A stretch of DNA of 64,000 bases from Pseudomonadota bacterium. GTDB lineage: Bacteria > Pseudomonadota > Gammaproteobacteria > Burkholderiales > Burkholderiaceae_B. Below the pieces are notes generated by a model, which was not told the origin of the DNA, did no database searches, and worked only from the letters and a program-made list of their open reading frames with translations. The DNA lies in the NCBI GenBank assembly GCA_023439305.1, contig JAEXOO010000043.1, positions 141,351 through 205,350 on the forward strand, given 5' to 3'. Positions 8,163 through 16,447 of this stretch are shown piece by piece. The first letter of the stretch is position 1. Every line of letters begins with the position of its first letter. A program made the translations under genes and the position numbers.

Positions 8163-9050
8163 TCAGGGGCTGGCCGCCGCATGCTCCAGCAGCCAGCTGC
8201 GAAAGCACTCGGCTTTATGCGGCAGACGGCCCTTGGGCGACACCAGATACCACGTGCGCTCTGTCTGCACGGTGTGCTCAAAGGGGGCTACCAGCCATTT
8301 CTGTCTCAGCATCTCCTGGATGAACGGCGTCTGGCCCATCAGCGCGCCCAGTCCAGCCTTGGCGGCCTCCAGAGCGACGGCGTGCGAATCAAATAGTATT
8401 CCCGCCTGGGGGTGGCGATCTTGGAGCCCATGGCTACTGAGCCAGCGTGGCCAGTCCTGGGGGGAGTGAGTGATATGCAGCTTGGGCGCGGCCTGCAGGT
8501 CTTCGGGCGTGTGTATGTTGTGGCGGCGTGCAAAAGCGGGGCTGATGACGGGCAGCATGTCGGCGCTGCACAAGTGGTCGAATTGGAGTTCCGGCGCATG
8601 ATCGTAAGGGCGTATCGCCAGGTCGCAGGACTCGTGCAGTTCGTGCAAGGGCAAGGTGCCCGATAGGAGACACAGACGAATGCCGGGATAGCGCCTCTGA
8701 AAAGCGGGCAGGCGCGGCATCAGCCAATGCATGGCGAAATTAGGCAAGACGCTCAGTGTCAGCGTGGTGTCGTGGCGGCTGCTTTGCAGATCCTGTGTCG
8801 CCAAATCTATGGTGTCCAGCGCCTGGCGCAGCTCCAGCAGATAGGTGCGTCCCTTGTCCGTCAGGGCGAGCGTGCTGTTCTGGCGCACGAACAGCAGCAT
8901 GTTCAGCCACGTTTCCAATTGCTTGACCTGTTGGCTGATGGCCGAATGGGTGACATGCAGCTCCTGGGCGGCCAGGGTGAAGCTGAGGTGGCGGGCGGCG
9001 GCCTCAAAGGCGCGCACTGCGTTCAGAGGGGGGAGGCGGCGTCGTTTCAT
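8163..9050 (-). CDS. LysR-family transcriptional regulator (GcvA-like), divergent from a catabolic operon
   Basis: A 295-residue LysR-type regulator. The winged helix-turn-helix is at residues 4-65 (RLPPLNAVRAFEAAARHLSF, then TLAAQELHVTHSAISQQVKQLE), followed by a periplasmic-binding-protein-like effector domain to about residue 290. The RLPPLNAVRAFEAA beginning is typical of the GcvA/AmpR group. The start at ATG 9050 matches the family; no good ribosome binding site is visible, and a frame to 9119 would add a 23-residue extension. It is transcribed away from the Bug receptor/lyase/dehydrogenase operon across a 110-base gap, the normal layout for a LysR protein that activates its neighbours with a pathway metabolite as inducer. 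The inducer is unknown. Confidence 0.88.
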   Translation of the reverse strand: MKRRRLPPLNAVRAFEAAARHLSFTLAAQELHVTHSAISQQVKQLETWLNMLLFVRQNSTLALTDKGRTYLLELRQALDTIDLATQDLQSSRHDTTLTLSVLPNFAMHWLMPRLPAFQRRYPGIRLCLLSGTLPLHELHESCDLAIRPYDHAPELQFDHLCSADMLPVISPAFARRHNIHTPEDLQAAPKLHITHSPQDWPRWLSSHGLQDRHPQAGILFDSHAVALEAAKAGLGALMGQTPFIQEMLRQKWLVAPFEHTVQTERTWYLVSPKGRLPHKAECFRSWLLEHAAASP

Positions 9051-9076
9051 GGAGGCATGTTTAGCTTGATGGTGTG

Positions 9077-9089
9077 TTAGATATTCTAA
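9077..9089. promoter_or_regulatory. Candidate LysR binding site in the divergent promoter region
   Basis: TTAGATATTCTAA is an interrupted inverted repeat, TTAGA-N3-TCTAA, with the T-N11-A spacing often seen in LysR-type sites. It lies between the LysR gene (start 9050) and the Bug receptor gene (start 9161). It is short and could arise by chance in this AT-richer gap, so it is only a candidate. Confidence 0.35.
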
Positions 9090-9160
9090 AGGCAAAGTCG
9101 CTCGGCTTTTGATTTTCAAACGCTAGAATGGCCGAATAACAAGTCCATACCGGAGACATC

Positions 9161-10138
9161 ATGAATCAAGCTGCACGTGCCCTGGGGCGCGGCGGGCTGG
9201 CCGCGCTCAGCATGTTTACCGCGTCCGCCCTGGCGCAGGCCCCGTATCCGCAGGGGCCCATCACGGTCGTCGTTTCCTATGCCGCCGGGGGAACGGCGGA
9301 CATTGCCACCCGTATTGTGGCTGAGGCCATGGGGCAGGAGCTGAAGACGCCTTTTGTCGTTGAAAACCGCCCGGGCGGCGGTGGCGCCGTGGGCTTGCAG
9401 GCCGCGTTGCGGGCCAAGCCAGACGGCTACACCCTGGTGTCGGCCAGCTCCGAAGTGTCCTTGGCAGCCACGGGCAAGACCCCGGCGCCTGCCGATGTGC
9501 TGCAACGCCTCAAGCCGCTGGCCCAGGTGGCCGTGGCGCCCATGGTCCTGGTGGCGCGCGCAGATCGATCGGAAACCGTCTCGCAATGGCGGCAGCGCAG
9601 CCGAGATCCGCAGGACAGAGTCACTTATGCCACGCCCGGCATCATGACGCCTATGCACCTGATCATGAGCAAACTGGGGGATCAAGCAGGCATGGCCGCA
9701 CAGCACATCCCTTATAACGGCGGTGGCCGGGCGGTGGCGGACCTGATGGGGGGGCAAGTGGATCTGGTGGTGGTTGCGCTGGGTACGGCTATGGGCCAGA
9801 TCCAGGCCGGGCATGTCAAGGCGCTGGCGGTGTTGAACCCTGAGCGTTCTGCGCTGCTGCCGGATGTGCCGACCATAGGCCAGGCTCTGGAGCAGCCTTT
9901 CGGCGCCATTCCGCTGACCTGGTTCGGCTGGCTGGCGCCCGTCGATACGCCGGCCGACGTACAGGCGCGTCTGGAGCATGCGTTAAAGAACGTCATGACA
10001 CAGGCCCCGGTGCGCGAACGGCTGTTGCAGGCAGGGTTGGAGCCCCGTTTTCTGGATGCGGAGGCGTTTCGCAATGAGCTTGCCGCCGAGGGCGACTACT
10101 ACCGCGACGCTGCCGAGCTGGCGGCCCGGACCGAATGA
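9161..10138 (+). CDS. Bug-family (TctC-like) periplasmic solute receptor
   Basis: A 325-residue protein with a cleavable signal peptide (GGLAALSMFTASALAQA) and the Bug/TctC fold. These are typical features: YPQGPITVVVSYAAGGTAD near the mature N-terminus, VENRPGGGGAVG, the IPYNGGGRAVADLMGGQVD segment, and the AVLNPERSALLPDVPTIGQ motif. Bug proteins are periplasmic receptors, very numerous in Bordetella relatives, that bind carboxylates and feed tripartite tricarboxylate transporters. No TctA/TctB membrane genes are linked here, so it would have to use a transporter encoded elsewhere or act as a sensor. It is the first gene of a four-gene operon with the lyase subunits and an Ldh2-type dehydrogenase, so its ligand is probably their substrate, a hydroxy acid. 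Confidence 0.9.
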   Translation: MNQAARALGRGGLAALSMFTASALAQAPYPQGPITVVVSYAAGGTADIATRIVAEAMGQELKTPFVVENRPGGGGAVGLQAALRAKPDGYTLVSASSEVSLAATGKTPAPADVLQRLKPLAQVAVAPMVLVARADRSETVSQWRQRSRDPQDRVTYATPGIMTPMHLIMSKLGDQAGMAAQHIPYNGGGRAVADLMGGQVDLVVVALGTAMGQIQAGHVKALAVLNPERSALLPDVPTIGQALEQPFGAIPLTWFGWLAPVDTPADVQARLEHALKNVMTQAPVRERLLQAGLEPRFLDAEAFRNELAAEGDYYRDAAELAARTE

Positions 10139-10158
10139 TGAACTCAAGGAGCAATGGC

Positions 10159-10440
10159 ATGAAGCCAGGTTTTCTGGTGCTGGACGAGAGAGACAATGTG
10201 GGCGTGGCGCTGTGCAGCCTGTCGGCTGGGACAAGGCTGGATCACGGCTTGTCGCAGGTGCTGATCCTGCAGGACGACATTCCCATGGGGCACAAGTTCG
10301 CTTTGACGGACGTGGCGCCTGGAGAGCCTGTCTTGAAGTACGGCGCGGTCATGGGCGTGACGACGGCGCCGGTAGCGCGCGGTGGCCATGTGCATACGCA
10401 TAACGTAGAAAGCCGGCGAGGCCGGGGAGATCTGGTGTGA
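10159..10440 (+). CDS. Small SAF-domain subunit of a UxaA/SuyA-type hydro-lyase or sulfo-lyase
   Basis: A 93-residue SAF domain protein resembling SuyA and the N-terminal part of altronate/galactarate dehydratases. The family-typical end GGHVHTHNVES is present, and GHKFALTDVAPGEPVLKYG is the usual central motif. It is the small subunit of a two-part lyase with the next gene. The start ATG 10159 is seven bases past AAGGAG; an in-frame ATG at 10135 overlapping the Bug stop codon is possible. Its stop overlaps the GTG start of the large subunit, which indicates translational coupling. In the SuyAB enzyme this pair removes sulfite from (R)-sulfolactate; in UxaA/GarD-like relatives it dehydrates sugar acids. 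The substrate is not resolved here. Confidence 0.8.
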   Translation: MKPGFLVLDERDNVGVALCSLSAGTRLDHGLSQVLILQDDIPMGHKFALTDVAPGEPVLKYGAVMGVTTAPVARGGHVHTHNVESRRGRGDLV

Positions 10441-11621
10441 GCGAGACGACTTTTCTGGGCTATGCCCGGCCCGATGGCGGTGTGGGCATTCGTAATCATG
10501 TGGCCGTTATTGCGGTCATGGACAATGTAAATCCCGTCGTGCGCCGCATCTGTGAACAGGTGGCCGGCACGGTGCCGGTGTGCGCGGCCTATGGACGCGG
10601 CCAGTTCGGGGTGGATCTGGAGCGGCATGATCGGGTGCTGGTCAATTATGGCGCGCATCCCAATGTGGCGGCTGCGCTGGTTATTGGCCTGGAAGGCGTG
10701 ACAACACGGCGCATCGCCCAGGCGATCGCCTCCTCCGGTCGCCCGGTGCGCAGTCTGGATGTGCAGAGCGCGGGCGGTACGGTGCTGGCGGTGCAGCACG
10801 GCGTGCAGCAGGCCCTGGAGCTGGTCATCGAAGCCTCGCATCAGCGACGCGAGCCATTTCCCTTCAGCGAATTGGTCATGGGCGTAGAGTGCGGCGCCTC
10901 AGACGCGACCTCGGGCTTGACGGCCAATGCCGTCACGGGCCTGGTGTCGGACTGGCTGGTGGAGCAGGGGGGAACGGTGATTCTGTCCGAAACGGACGAA
11001 ATCGTCGGGGCGGAACATCTTCTGGCGCAGCGCGCCGCGTCCGAGGATGTCGCGCATGAACTGCTGGGAGCCGTGCGCCGTCTGGAAGCTCTGTCCGACT
11101 TCCAGGGGCTGCAGTTGTGGCCTCTGGGTGAAGATAATATTGCTGGCGGGCTGACAACGGTGGAGGAAAAGTCGCTGGGCGCGATTCGCAAAGGGGGAAC
11201 CAGCCCTTTGATGCAAGTGCTGGATTATGGCCAGAAACCCGATTGCAAAGGATTGGTGTTCATGGATGCGCCGGCTCCGGGCGTGGAAAACGTCTGTGCC
11301 ATTGCGGCGGGTGGCGCACACTTCATTTTATTCAACACCGGCGTAGGCAATCCGATCGGGCATGCCTTGAGTCCGGCGCTGAAAATCACGGGCAATCCGC
11401 AGACCGCCCAGGATTTCCATGACAATATTGACGTGGATGTCAGCGCGGTGCTGAGTCGCGGGCAGGCTTTGGATGAGGCAGCTGTAAAACTGCGCTCGGC
11501 GGCCCTGCGCGTGGCCAGCGGCAGCCTGACGCGCAGTGAAGTGCTGGGCGATACAGAGATCACCATTTCACGTATCGAGCTGGGTTTTGCGCGCCACTAT
11601 GAGCAGAGCGGGCAGACATGA
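10437..11621 (+). CDS. Large subunit of a UxaA/SuyB-type hydro-lyase or sulfo-lyase
   Basis: A 394-residue protein of the UxaA C-terminal family. It starts at GTG 10437, overlapping the stop of the small subunit. Typical elements are the opening GYARPDGGVGIRNHVAVI, the MGVECGASDATSGLTAN region with its Cys, the EDNIAGGLTTVEEKSLGAI segment, and FNTGVGNPIGHALSPALKITGN near the end. In relatives these bind an Fe2+ or Fe-S centre. The split into about 93 plus 394 residues matches (R)-sulfolactate sulfo-lyase SuyA/SuyB better than the fused altronate dehydratases. Its neighbours, a carboxylate receptor and a malate/sulfolactate-type dehydrogenase, fit either a sulfolactate or a hydroxy-sugar-acid pathway. 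Confidence 0.82.
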   Translation: MSETTFLGYARPDGGVGIRNHVAVIAVMDNVNPVVRRICEQVAGTVPVCAAYGRGQFGVDLERHDRVLVNYGAHPNVAAALVIGLEGVTTRRIAQAIASSGRPVRSLDVQSAGGTVLAVQHGVQQALELVIEASHQRREPFPFSELVMGVECGASDATSGLTANAVTGLVSDWLVEQGGTVILSETDEIVGAEHLLAQRAASEDVAHELLGAVRRLEALSDFQGLQLWPLGEDNIAGGLTTVEEKSLGAIRKGGTSPLMQVLDYGQKPDCKGLVFMDAPAPGVENVCAIAAGGAHFILFNTGVGNPIGHALSPALKITGNPQTAQDFHDNIDVDVSAVLSRGQALDEAAVKLRSAALRVASGSLTRSEVLGDTEITISRIELGFARHYEQSGQT

Positions 11622-12691
11622 GCGCAGTTTTCATCCCTTATGAACCGCTGCGAGCCTGGTGCGCCTCCATGTTGCAGACCGCTGGTGTGTCGTCGCAGGC
11701 TGCACAGGTAACGGCGGGGTATATGTTGCGAACTGATGCGCGCGGCATCCGCACGCATGGCATCACGCGCTTGGCCTCGTATCTGGACAAACTGAACTCC
11801 GGCGAGGTCAATGCGACCCCTGATCTGCGCGTCAGCCATGACAGCAGCGGCATCACTCTTCAGGCAGATGGCGCCTTGGGTCAGGTCGCCATGCAACAGG
11901 CGTTGACGCAGGGCCTGGAGCGTTTGCGGGAACAAAGCATGGTCGCCGTGCGCATACAGGCCTGCGGACATTTGGGCGCATTGGGCATTTATGCCTTGGA
12001 AGCGGCGGAGCAAGGGGCGTTCTGCCTTCTGGCTCAACGTACGCCTGCGCTGATGGGCCTGCCCGGCTTTGATGCCCCGGTCATCGGCAACAACCCCTTT
12101 GCCTATGCCAGCCCGGTGGCGGGCAGCGCGCCATTGGTGTTCGATATGGCCTGCAGTGTGGCGGCGCGCGGGCACATCTTGCTCAAAGCCCGTCAGGGCG
12201 AGTCGATTCCGCCAGGATGGGCGCTGGATGAGCAGGGCCGGCCTACGACCGATGCTCAGCAGGCCTTGCATGGGTCTCTTTTGCCTAGCGCCCAGCATAA
12301 GGGCATGGGCCTTGCCATGCTGGTGGAGTGTCTGGCTGGAGGCATGGCCGCCAGCCCGGACAGCATTGCAGCCCTGGATCGGCCGGCTCATGTTCCGACG
12401 GCTGGCGCGATGGGGCGGCAAAGCGCGCTGATGCTGCTGCTGGACCCACAGACGCTAGGACAAGGGATGTTTCACGACTATATGTCGTCGTGGGCGCAGG
12501 CGTATCGACGCCAGGGGGGAGAGTCCGCACGACTGCCCGGCGAACGGGGCGTCGGGCTGGAGGCCCAGGTGCAGGAAAGCGGCTTGTTGTCGGTGCATGC
12601 CAGTCTCTACGAAGAACTGGCGGGTCTGGGAGCGCAGCGTGGCCTGCCGGCACCGGAAGCCTGCCTGCCGTTGTCGTCGCCGGCAGGGTAG
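11618..12691 (+). CDS. Ldh2/malate dehydrogenase-family NAD(P)-dependent oxidoreductase
   Basis: A 357-residue cytosolic protein of the Ldh2 family (type-2 malate/L-lactate dehydrogenase, ureidoglycolate dehydrogenase and (R)-sulfolactate dehydrogenase ComC). Recognisable parts are DARGIRTHGITRL near residues 40-52, the ACGHLGALGIYALEAA segment with the catalytic-type His, IGNNPFAYASP, and KGMGLAMLVECLAGG. Its ATG overlaps the stop of the lyase large subunit by four bases (ATGA), so it is translationally coupled and closes the operon. The family oxidises 2-hydroxy acids to 2-oxo acids. With a SuyAB-type lyase this suggests interconversion of sulfolactate and sulfopyruvate, but a sugar-acid pathway is equally possible. 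Confidence 0.85.
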   Translation: MSAVFIPYEPLRAWCASMLQTAGVSSQAAQVTAGYMLRTDARGIRTHGITRLASYLDKLNSGEVNATPDLRVSHDSSGITLQADGALGQVAMQQALTQGLERLREQSMVAVRIQACGHLGALGIYALEAAEQGAFCLLAQRTPALMGLPGFDAPVIGNNPFAYASPVAGSAPLVFDMACSVAARGHILLKARQGESIPPGWALDEQGRPTTDAQQALHGSLLPSAQHKGMGLAMLVECLAGGMAASPDSIAALDRPAHVPTAGAMGRQSALMLLLDPQTLGQGMFHDYMSSWAQAYRRQGGESARLPGERGVGLEAQVQESGLLSVHASLYEELAGLGAQRGLPAPEACLPLSSPAG

Positions 12692-12729
12692 GCGGGGGCG
12701 GGCGGCGCTATGTCGCCGCCAAGCAGAGG

Positions 12730-12972
12730 TCAGGGCAGATAGCCGTCCTCAAGCAGTTGCCGGCCGGCTTCTTCACGGCAGGCCGCAATGGCTTCTTGCC
12801 GGTCTGTCCAGGTATTGTCGAGCATGGCCAGCAAAATGACTTCCATGGCGTCATCAGTCGGATCCTCGGGGGATAAGGGGCGCTGGAACGAGATGTAGAC
12901 ACTGTCGTCGCTGAATTCGAACAACAGATCCAGACCTTCGTAATTCTCCTGGTGATCGCTTAAATCGTGCAT
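12730..12972 (-). CDS. Small acidic protein of unknown function
   Basis: An 80-residue, strongly acidic, soluble protein beginning MHDLSDHQENYEG and ending in a helical, charged part. I prefer ATG 12972, because AAGGA lies nine bases before it; in-frame ATGs at 12981 and 12990 would add three or six residues. No family is recognised. It lies between the end of the catabolic operon, on the opposite strand, and a membrane protein gene. Its frame has normal codon use for this genome, which supports it as a real gene. Confidence 0.55.
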   Translation of the reverse strand: MHDLSDHQENYEGLDLLFEFSDDSVYISFQRPLSPEDPTDDAMEVILLAMLDNTWTDRQEAIAACREEAGRQLLEDGYLP

Positions 12973-13096
12973 GTATTGCATTCCTTGCATCAAAAAAATC
13001 AGCCTGGTAGGGCGCAGGCCGGGAAAATTCGCTCTTGGAGCCGATCGGCTCCTCTGATAAGGTGAGTCGGGTTCGAGTGCGTTATAAGGACCCTCC

Positions 13097-13687
13097 GTGC
13101 CGCCAGAGTTGAGTCATCCTGAGCATTTCGTTCATGTCCGCATCATCATCGGCATGGTATTGGGTATCAGCGTTTCTCGCCTGATCGTGGGCGTGTCCGA
13201 ATTCATCCAGCACCCCAAGCGCAAGAAAATATACCCGATCCACCTTGGATGGGTATTGTATCTATTCTTGGCCATTATTCATTTCTGGTGGTACGAATTC
13301 AGCCTTGCCAAGGTCCAGGTCTGGTCCTTCGAGCTGTATCTATTTCTGATTTCGTACGCGTGCGTGTTTGCCTTGATGGCGTCGCTGCTGTTCCCATCCA
13401 GCATGGACGACTACCGCGACTTTGAAGACTATTTCCAGGCCCGGCGGCGATCATTCTACGGTTTTTTCATTCTTGTGCAGCTTATGGATCTGGCGGATAC
13501 CGCCATCAAGGGCAAGGCTTATTTCCTGGGCCTGGGGATGGAATATCCTTTGCAGCAGGCCGTGCTGATTGTCCTGGCCTCGACAGCGATGGCCGTCTCC
13601 AGCAAGCGCTATCAGGCAGTTTTTGTCTTTTTGGCCCTGGCCTACAAAATGCTATGGATTTTCCGTCTGTACGACATCCTGGACTAG
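13097..13687 (+). CDS. Polytopic membrane protein of unknown function
   Basis: A 196-residue protein with about five membrane segments: residues 14-33, 48-66, 76-97, 118-135 and 150-190. The start is GTG 13097, seven bases after AAGGA. Charged loops (HPKRKKI and DYRDFEDYFQARRRS) separate the segments; the second is likely cytoplasmic. I do not recognise the family. It stands alone between two small minus-strand genes and has no obvious partner. The pattern of hydrophobic segments, the ribosome binding site and a frame free of stops support expression. Confidence 0.7.
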   Translation: MPPELSHPEHFVHVRIIIGMVLGISVSRLIVGVSEFIQHPKRKKIYPIHLGWVLYLFLAIIHFWWYEFSLAKVQVWSFELYLFLISYACVFALMASLLFPSSMDDYRDFEDYFQARRRSFYGFFILVQLMDLADTAIKGKAYFLGLGMEYPLQQAVLIVLASTAMAVSSKRYQAVFVFLALAYKMLWIFRLYDILD

Positions 13688-13693
13688 CCCGGT

Positions 13694-13954
13694 TCAGAAG
13701 CGGGGATGCCAGGTCGATACGTAGCGTGGCAGCGGTGCGCGCAGCAAGCTATGTTCTTCCTTGAGCATGTCCAGGTCCAGCAGCGCATCGCCGCACAACG
13801 AGTGGCCGCCGTGGTCCCAGCGCAGTTTCTGTTTGCCGTCGGGGCCGGGCACGTAACCGTCTATGGGTCCTTCCCGGCGTCGTGTGACGGCCGTCACGAT
13901 AACCTGCAAACCTCCCTTCGTGACGGTCGCAATAGGGGAGCGAAGTTTTGCCAT
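13694..13954 (-). CDS. Small hypothetical protein
   Basis: An 86-residue soluble protein starting at ATG 13954 (MAKLRSPIATVTKGG) and ending TWHPRF. A longer frame to 14062 adds 36 residues of low coding character. No strong ribosome binding site is seen, and I do not recognise a family. It is convergent with the preceding membrane protein gene, with a seven-base gap. The perfect palindrome GTGACGGCCGTCAC at 13884-13897 is within it and probably follows from its codons. The call is tentative. Confidence 0.4.
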   Translation of the reverse strand: MAKLRSPIATVTKGGLQVIVTAVTRRREGPIDGYVPGPDGKQKLRWDHGGHSLCGDALLDLDMLKEEHSLLRAPLPRYVSTWHPRF

Positions 13955-14153
13955 GATTGTGATCAAATCGTGAAACAAGCATGTAAAAAAATAGGCGGCC
14001 CTATTCTTATGGCGCCAAATCAAACTGTCTATGTTGTCACCCCCCCCAATTGGGGGAGGCAAGGGCTTGATGGCGGCTTCGGACGTTTCGCGAATCTGTC
14101 ACGAGCCTTGGGCTAGAATCCTTGTTTCGCATGTGCATGGAGATGGAGATAAC

Positions 14154-15086
14154 ATGGAAGGCTCCTTTGTTTTTGTGGTTGTGGTGGCGTTCGTGGCGCT
14201 GTTGGTGATCATGGCCGGCGTGAAGGTGGTGCCACAGGGACAGCAGTGGACAGTGGAGCGTTTCGGGCGTTATACCCGCACGTTGACACCGGGTCTGTCT
14301 TTGCTCGTACCTTTCATGGATCGCGTGGGCAAGAAACTCAAGATGATGGAATCGGTGCTGGACGTGCCATCGCAAAATGTCATTTCTCGCGATAACGTAG
14401 CTGTCACAGCCGACGGCGTCGTGTTCTACCGTATCGACAACGCTGCGCAGGCGGCTTACGAAATCGACAATCTTGAACTGGCCATCGTCAATCTGACCAC
14501 CACCAATTTGCGTTCGGTGCTGGGCTCGATGGAACTGGACAATATGCTGTCCAATCGCGAAACCATCAACGACCGTTTGTTGGCGGCAGTCGATGCCGCC
14601 ACGACGCCCTGGGGCGTGAAAGTCACGCGTGTGGAAATCCGCGATCTGAACATGGCCCCGGAGCTCCAGGAAGCCATGAATCTGCAGATGACGGCCGAGC
14701 GACATCGCCGTGCGGTTGTGACCAAGGCCAGCGGCCAGAAAGAGTCCGAAGTATTGCAGGCCGAAGGCGAAAAGCAGGCGGCCGTGCTGCGCGCCGAGGG
14801 CGAGAAGCAAGCTGCGATTCTGCGCGCCGAAGCGCGCGAGCGCGAAGCTGAAGCGGAAGCCCGCGCCACGCGTGAAGTGTCCGAGGCCATCCGTGGCGGC
14901 GATGTGCAAGCCTTGCAGTATTTTGTGGGCCTGAAATATGTGGAAGCCTTGCGTGAAGTAGGCAGCGCGTCCAACAGCAAACTGGTCCTGATGCCGCTGG
15001 AGGCCAGCGGCATTACCGGTGCGGTGGCGGGTGTGACGGAATTGCTCAAGGCCACGGGCGGAAAATCCGGCTTAGGACAAGGCTGA
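14154..15086 (+). CDS. qmcA: SPFH/stomatin-like membrane protein (QmcA type)
   Basis: A 310-residue SPFH-domain protein. One N-terminal membrane segment (FVFVVVVAFVALLVIMAGV) is followed by the band-7 domain (VPQGQQWTVERFGRYTRTL and LVPFMDRVGKK). A long Ala/Glu/Arg-rich coiled coil contains repeats of the type AEGEKQAA. The length and order fit QmcA/stomatin proteins, which form large ring assemblies in the inner membrane and influence quality control and membrane domains. The start ATG 14154 is six bases after GGAG; an open frame to 14031 is ignored. The NfeD-family gene follows after 14 bases on the same strand, the usual pairing. Confidence 0.92.
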   Translation: MEGSFVFVVVVAFVALLVIMAGVKVVPQGQQWTVERFGRYTRTLTPGLSLLVPFMDRVGKKLKMMESVLDVPSQNVISRDNVAVTADGVVFYRIDNAAQAAYEIDNLELAIVNLTTTNLRSVLGSMELDNMLSNRETINDRLLAAVDAATTPWGVKVTRVEIRDLNMAPELQEAMNLQMTAERHRRAVVTKASGQKESEVLQAEGEKQAAVLRAEGEKQAAILRAEAREREAEAEARATREVSEAIRGGDVQALQYFVGLKYVEALREVGSASNSKLVLMPLEASGITGAVAGVTELLKATGGKSGLGQG

Positions 15087-15100
15087 ACGGACGGCGGGAG

Positions 15101-15553
15101 GTGCTGATCTTGGCATTCATTTTTGATTCCTTCTGGTACTGGCTGGTAGCGGGCGTCGTACTGGTCGGCGCCGAGATCGTGATCTCGGGCGTCTACCTGC
15201 TGTGGCTGGGCCTGGGCGCCTTGACGGTCGGCCTGTTTACGGCGATCTGGCCGGATGCGCCGGCCTGGCTGCAATGGCTGGTTCTGGCCGTGGCCATGCT
15301 GGGCTGGGTGGTGGCGGGTGTGCGCTGGCAACGGCGCAGCCGGACCAGCCAGCCCGACGTGCTCAACACCGGTTTGGGCGCCAGCGTGGGTGCACGGGCG
15401 GTGGTCAGCGAGGCCTTCGTCAACGGACGTGGACGCATCCGCCTGAATGACAGTACCTACAGCGCCGGCGCTGATCAGGATCTGGAGCTGGGCGCCGCCG
15501 TGGTGGTGTCCGCCGTTCAGGGGGCCGAGTTGCGGGTGCAGCGCGTCCAGTAG
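15101..15553 (+). CDS. NfeD-family membrane protein, partner of the SPFH protein
   Basis: A protein of about 150 residues with two or three N-terminal membrane segments (to about residue 75) and a C-terminal OB-fold domain (about 90-150: NTGLGASVGARAVV, GRGRIRLNDSTYSAGAD). This is the short NfeD/YbbK type that works with stomatin-like proteins. The start is ambiguous: GTG 15101 touches the GGGAG ribosome binding site, while the in-frame TTG 15110 has an ideal eight-base spacing, so the protein may begin three residues later. It follows the QmcA-like gene closely and is almost certainly co-transcribed with it. Confidence 0.88.
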   Translation: MLILAFIFDSFWYWLVAGVVLVGAEIVISGVYLLWLGLGALTVGLFTAIWPDAPAWLQWLVLAVAMLGWVVAGVRWQRRSRTSQPDVLNTGLGASVGARAVVSEAFVNGRGRIRLNDSTYSAGADQDLELGAAVVVSAVQGAELRVQRVQ

Positions 15554-15587
15554 AACAAGCCTTTTTGAGAAAAGTGACCAAGCAACA

Positions 15588-16343
15588 ATGAATAATCGTT
15601 ATGGCAAGCTGGCTGCGCTGGTGTATCACCTGGACAAGCCCGTGGGACGCTCTTTCGGAGACGTGGAATACTATCTGGAGCGTTTGCATGGCGTCAGCGG
15701 ACCGATAACGGAGCCGGCCGTGGGCACGGGCCGCATCCTGATCCCCTTGCTGCAGGCGGGGCTGGATATCAGCGGCTTTGACCTTTCCCAGGAAATGCTG
15801 GTCTATTGCCAGCGCGAACTGGAGCATCGCGGGCTCAAGGCGCGAGTGCAGCAGGCCGGGTTCACAGATTTCTCCGTGGACCATGAGTTGGCTGCCATCG
15901 TGGTGCCGGCCGGCTCGTTTCAGTTGCTGGACTCGTTCGATCAAGGCATGGCGGCCCTGCATCGCTTCCATGCCAGCTTGAAACGGGGAGGACGCCTGTT
16001 GCTGGATGTGGATCCCATGGCGGCCATTGTCAATGTCCGCCCCGGTTTGCGCACCTGGTCGGCGCCCTCGGAGGGCTTGATCACCTTGAATGCGACTGCT
16101 CTGAGCAAAGATTATTGCGCCCAGGTGACTCGCGAGATGCATCGTTACGAACTGTGGGAGCATGGCGTGTTGCTGGAAACGCAGCTTGAACAGTTCTCTC
16201 TGCGCTGGTGGGGAGTACAAGAGCTGTGCATGGCTCTGCAGCAGGCGGGATTCGCCGATATTGTGGTGTCGGGCGGCTATCAGTACGGCAAGCCGCCTCA
16301 GGACGCGGACGGCATTATTTCGTTCGAAGCGCACAAACCTTGA
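15588..16343 (+). CDS. SAM-dependent class I methyltransferase
   Basis: A 251-residue cytosolic protein with the Rossmann-type methyltransferase fold. Motif I is seen in ITEPAVGTGRILIPLLQAG (about residues 39-57), the acidic residue binding the ribose in ISGFDLSQEML, and later strands in GGRLLLDVDP and GFADIVVSGGY. The acceptor substrate is unknown; relatives are annotated only as class I methyltransferases. The start ATG 15588 was preferred over an open frame from 15447 that overlaps the NfeD gene in another phase. It lies 34 bases after nfeD on the same strand and could share its transcript, but no functional link is evident. Confidence 0.82.
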   Translation: MNNRYGKLAALVYHLDKPVGRSFGDVEYYLERLHGVSGPITEPAVGTGRILIPLLQAGLDISGFDLSQEMLVYCQRELEHRGLKARVQQAGFTDFSVDHELAAIVVPAGSFQLLDSFDQGMAALHRFHASLKRGGRLLLDVDPMAAIVNVRPGLRTWSAPSEGLITLNATALSKDYCAQVTREMHRYELWEHGVLLETQLEQFSLRWWGVQELCMALQQAGFADIVVSGGYQYGKPPQDADGIISFEAHKP

Positions 16344-16447
16344 TGTTCCCCGCGCTCCGGCCATGCGCTGACGCAAGATGCCCGTGGCTGGGTCTATGCG
16401 GATACAGCCCGAAGATACCCCGGATCCTTTGCAATGAGCGCACGCAA

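Noticed and set aside
13884..13897. Perfect palindrome GTGACGGCCGTCAC
   Set aside because: It lies inside a candidate coding frame and has no partner site, so an operator role is not supported.
14043..14056. Palindrome CCCCCAATTGGGGG upstream of qmcA
   Set aside because: It is simple in composition, about 100 bases from the start, with no second copy or known factor; it may be chance or a weak structure.
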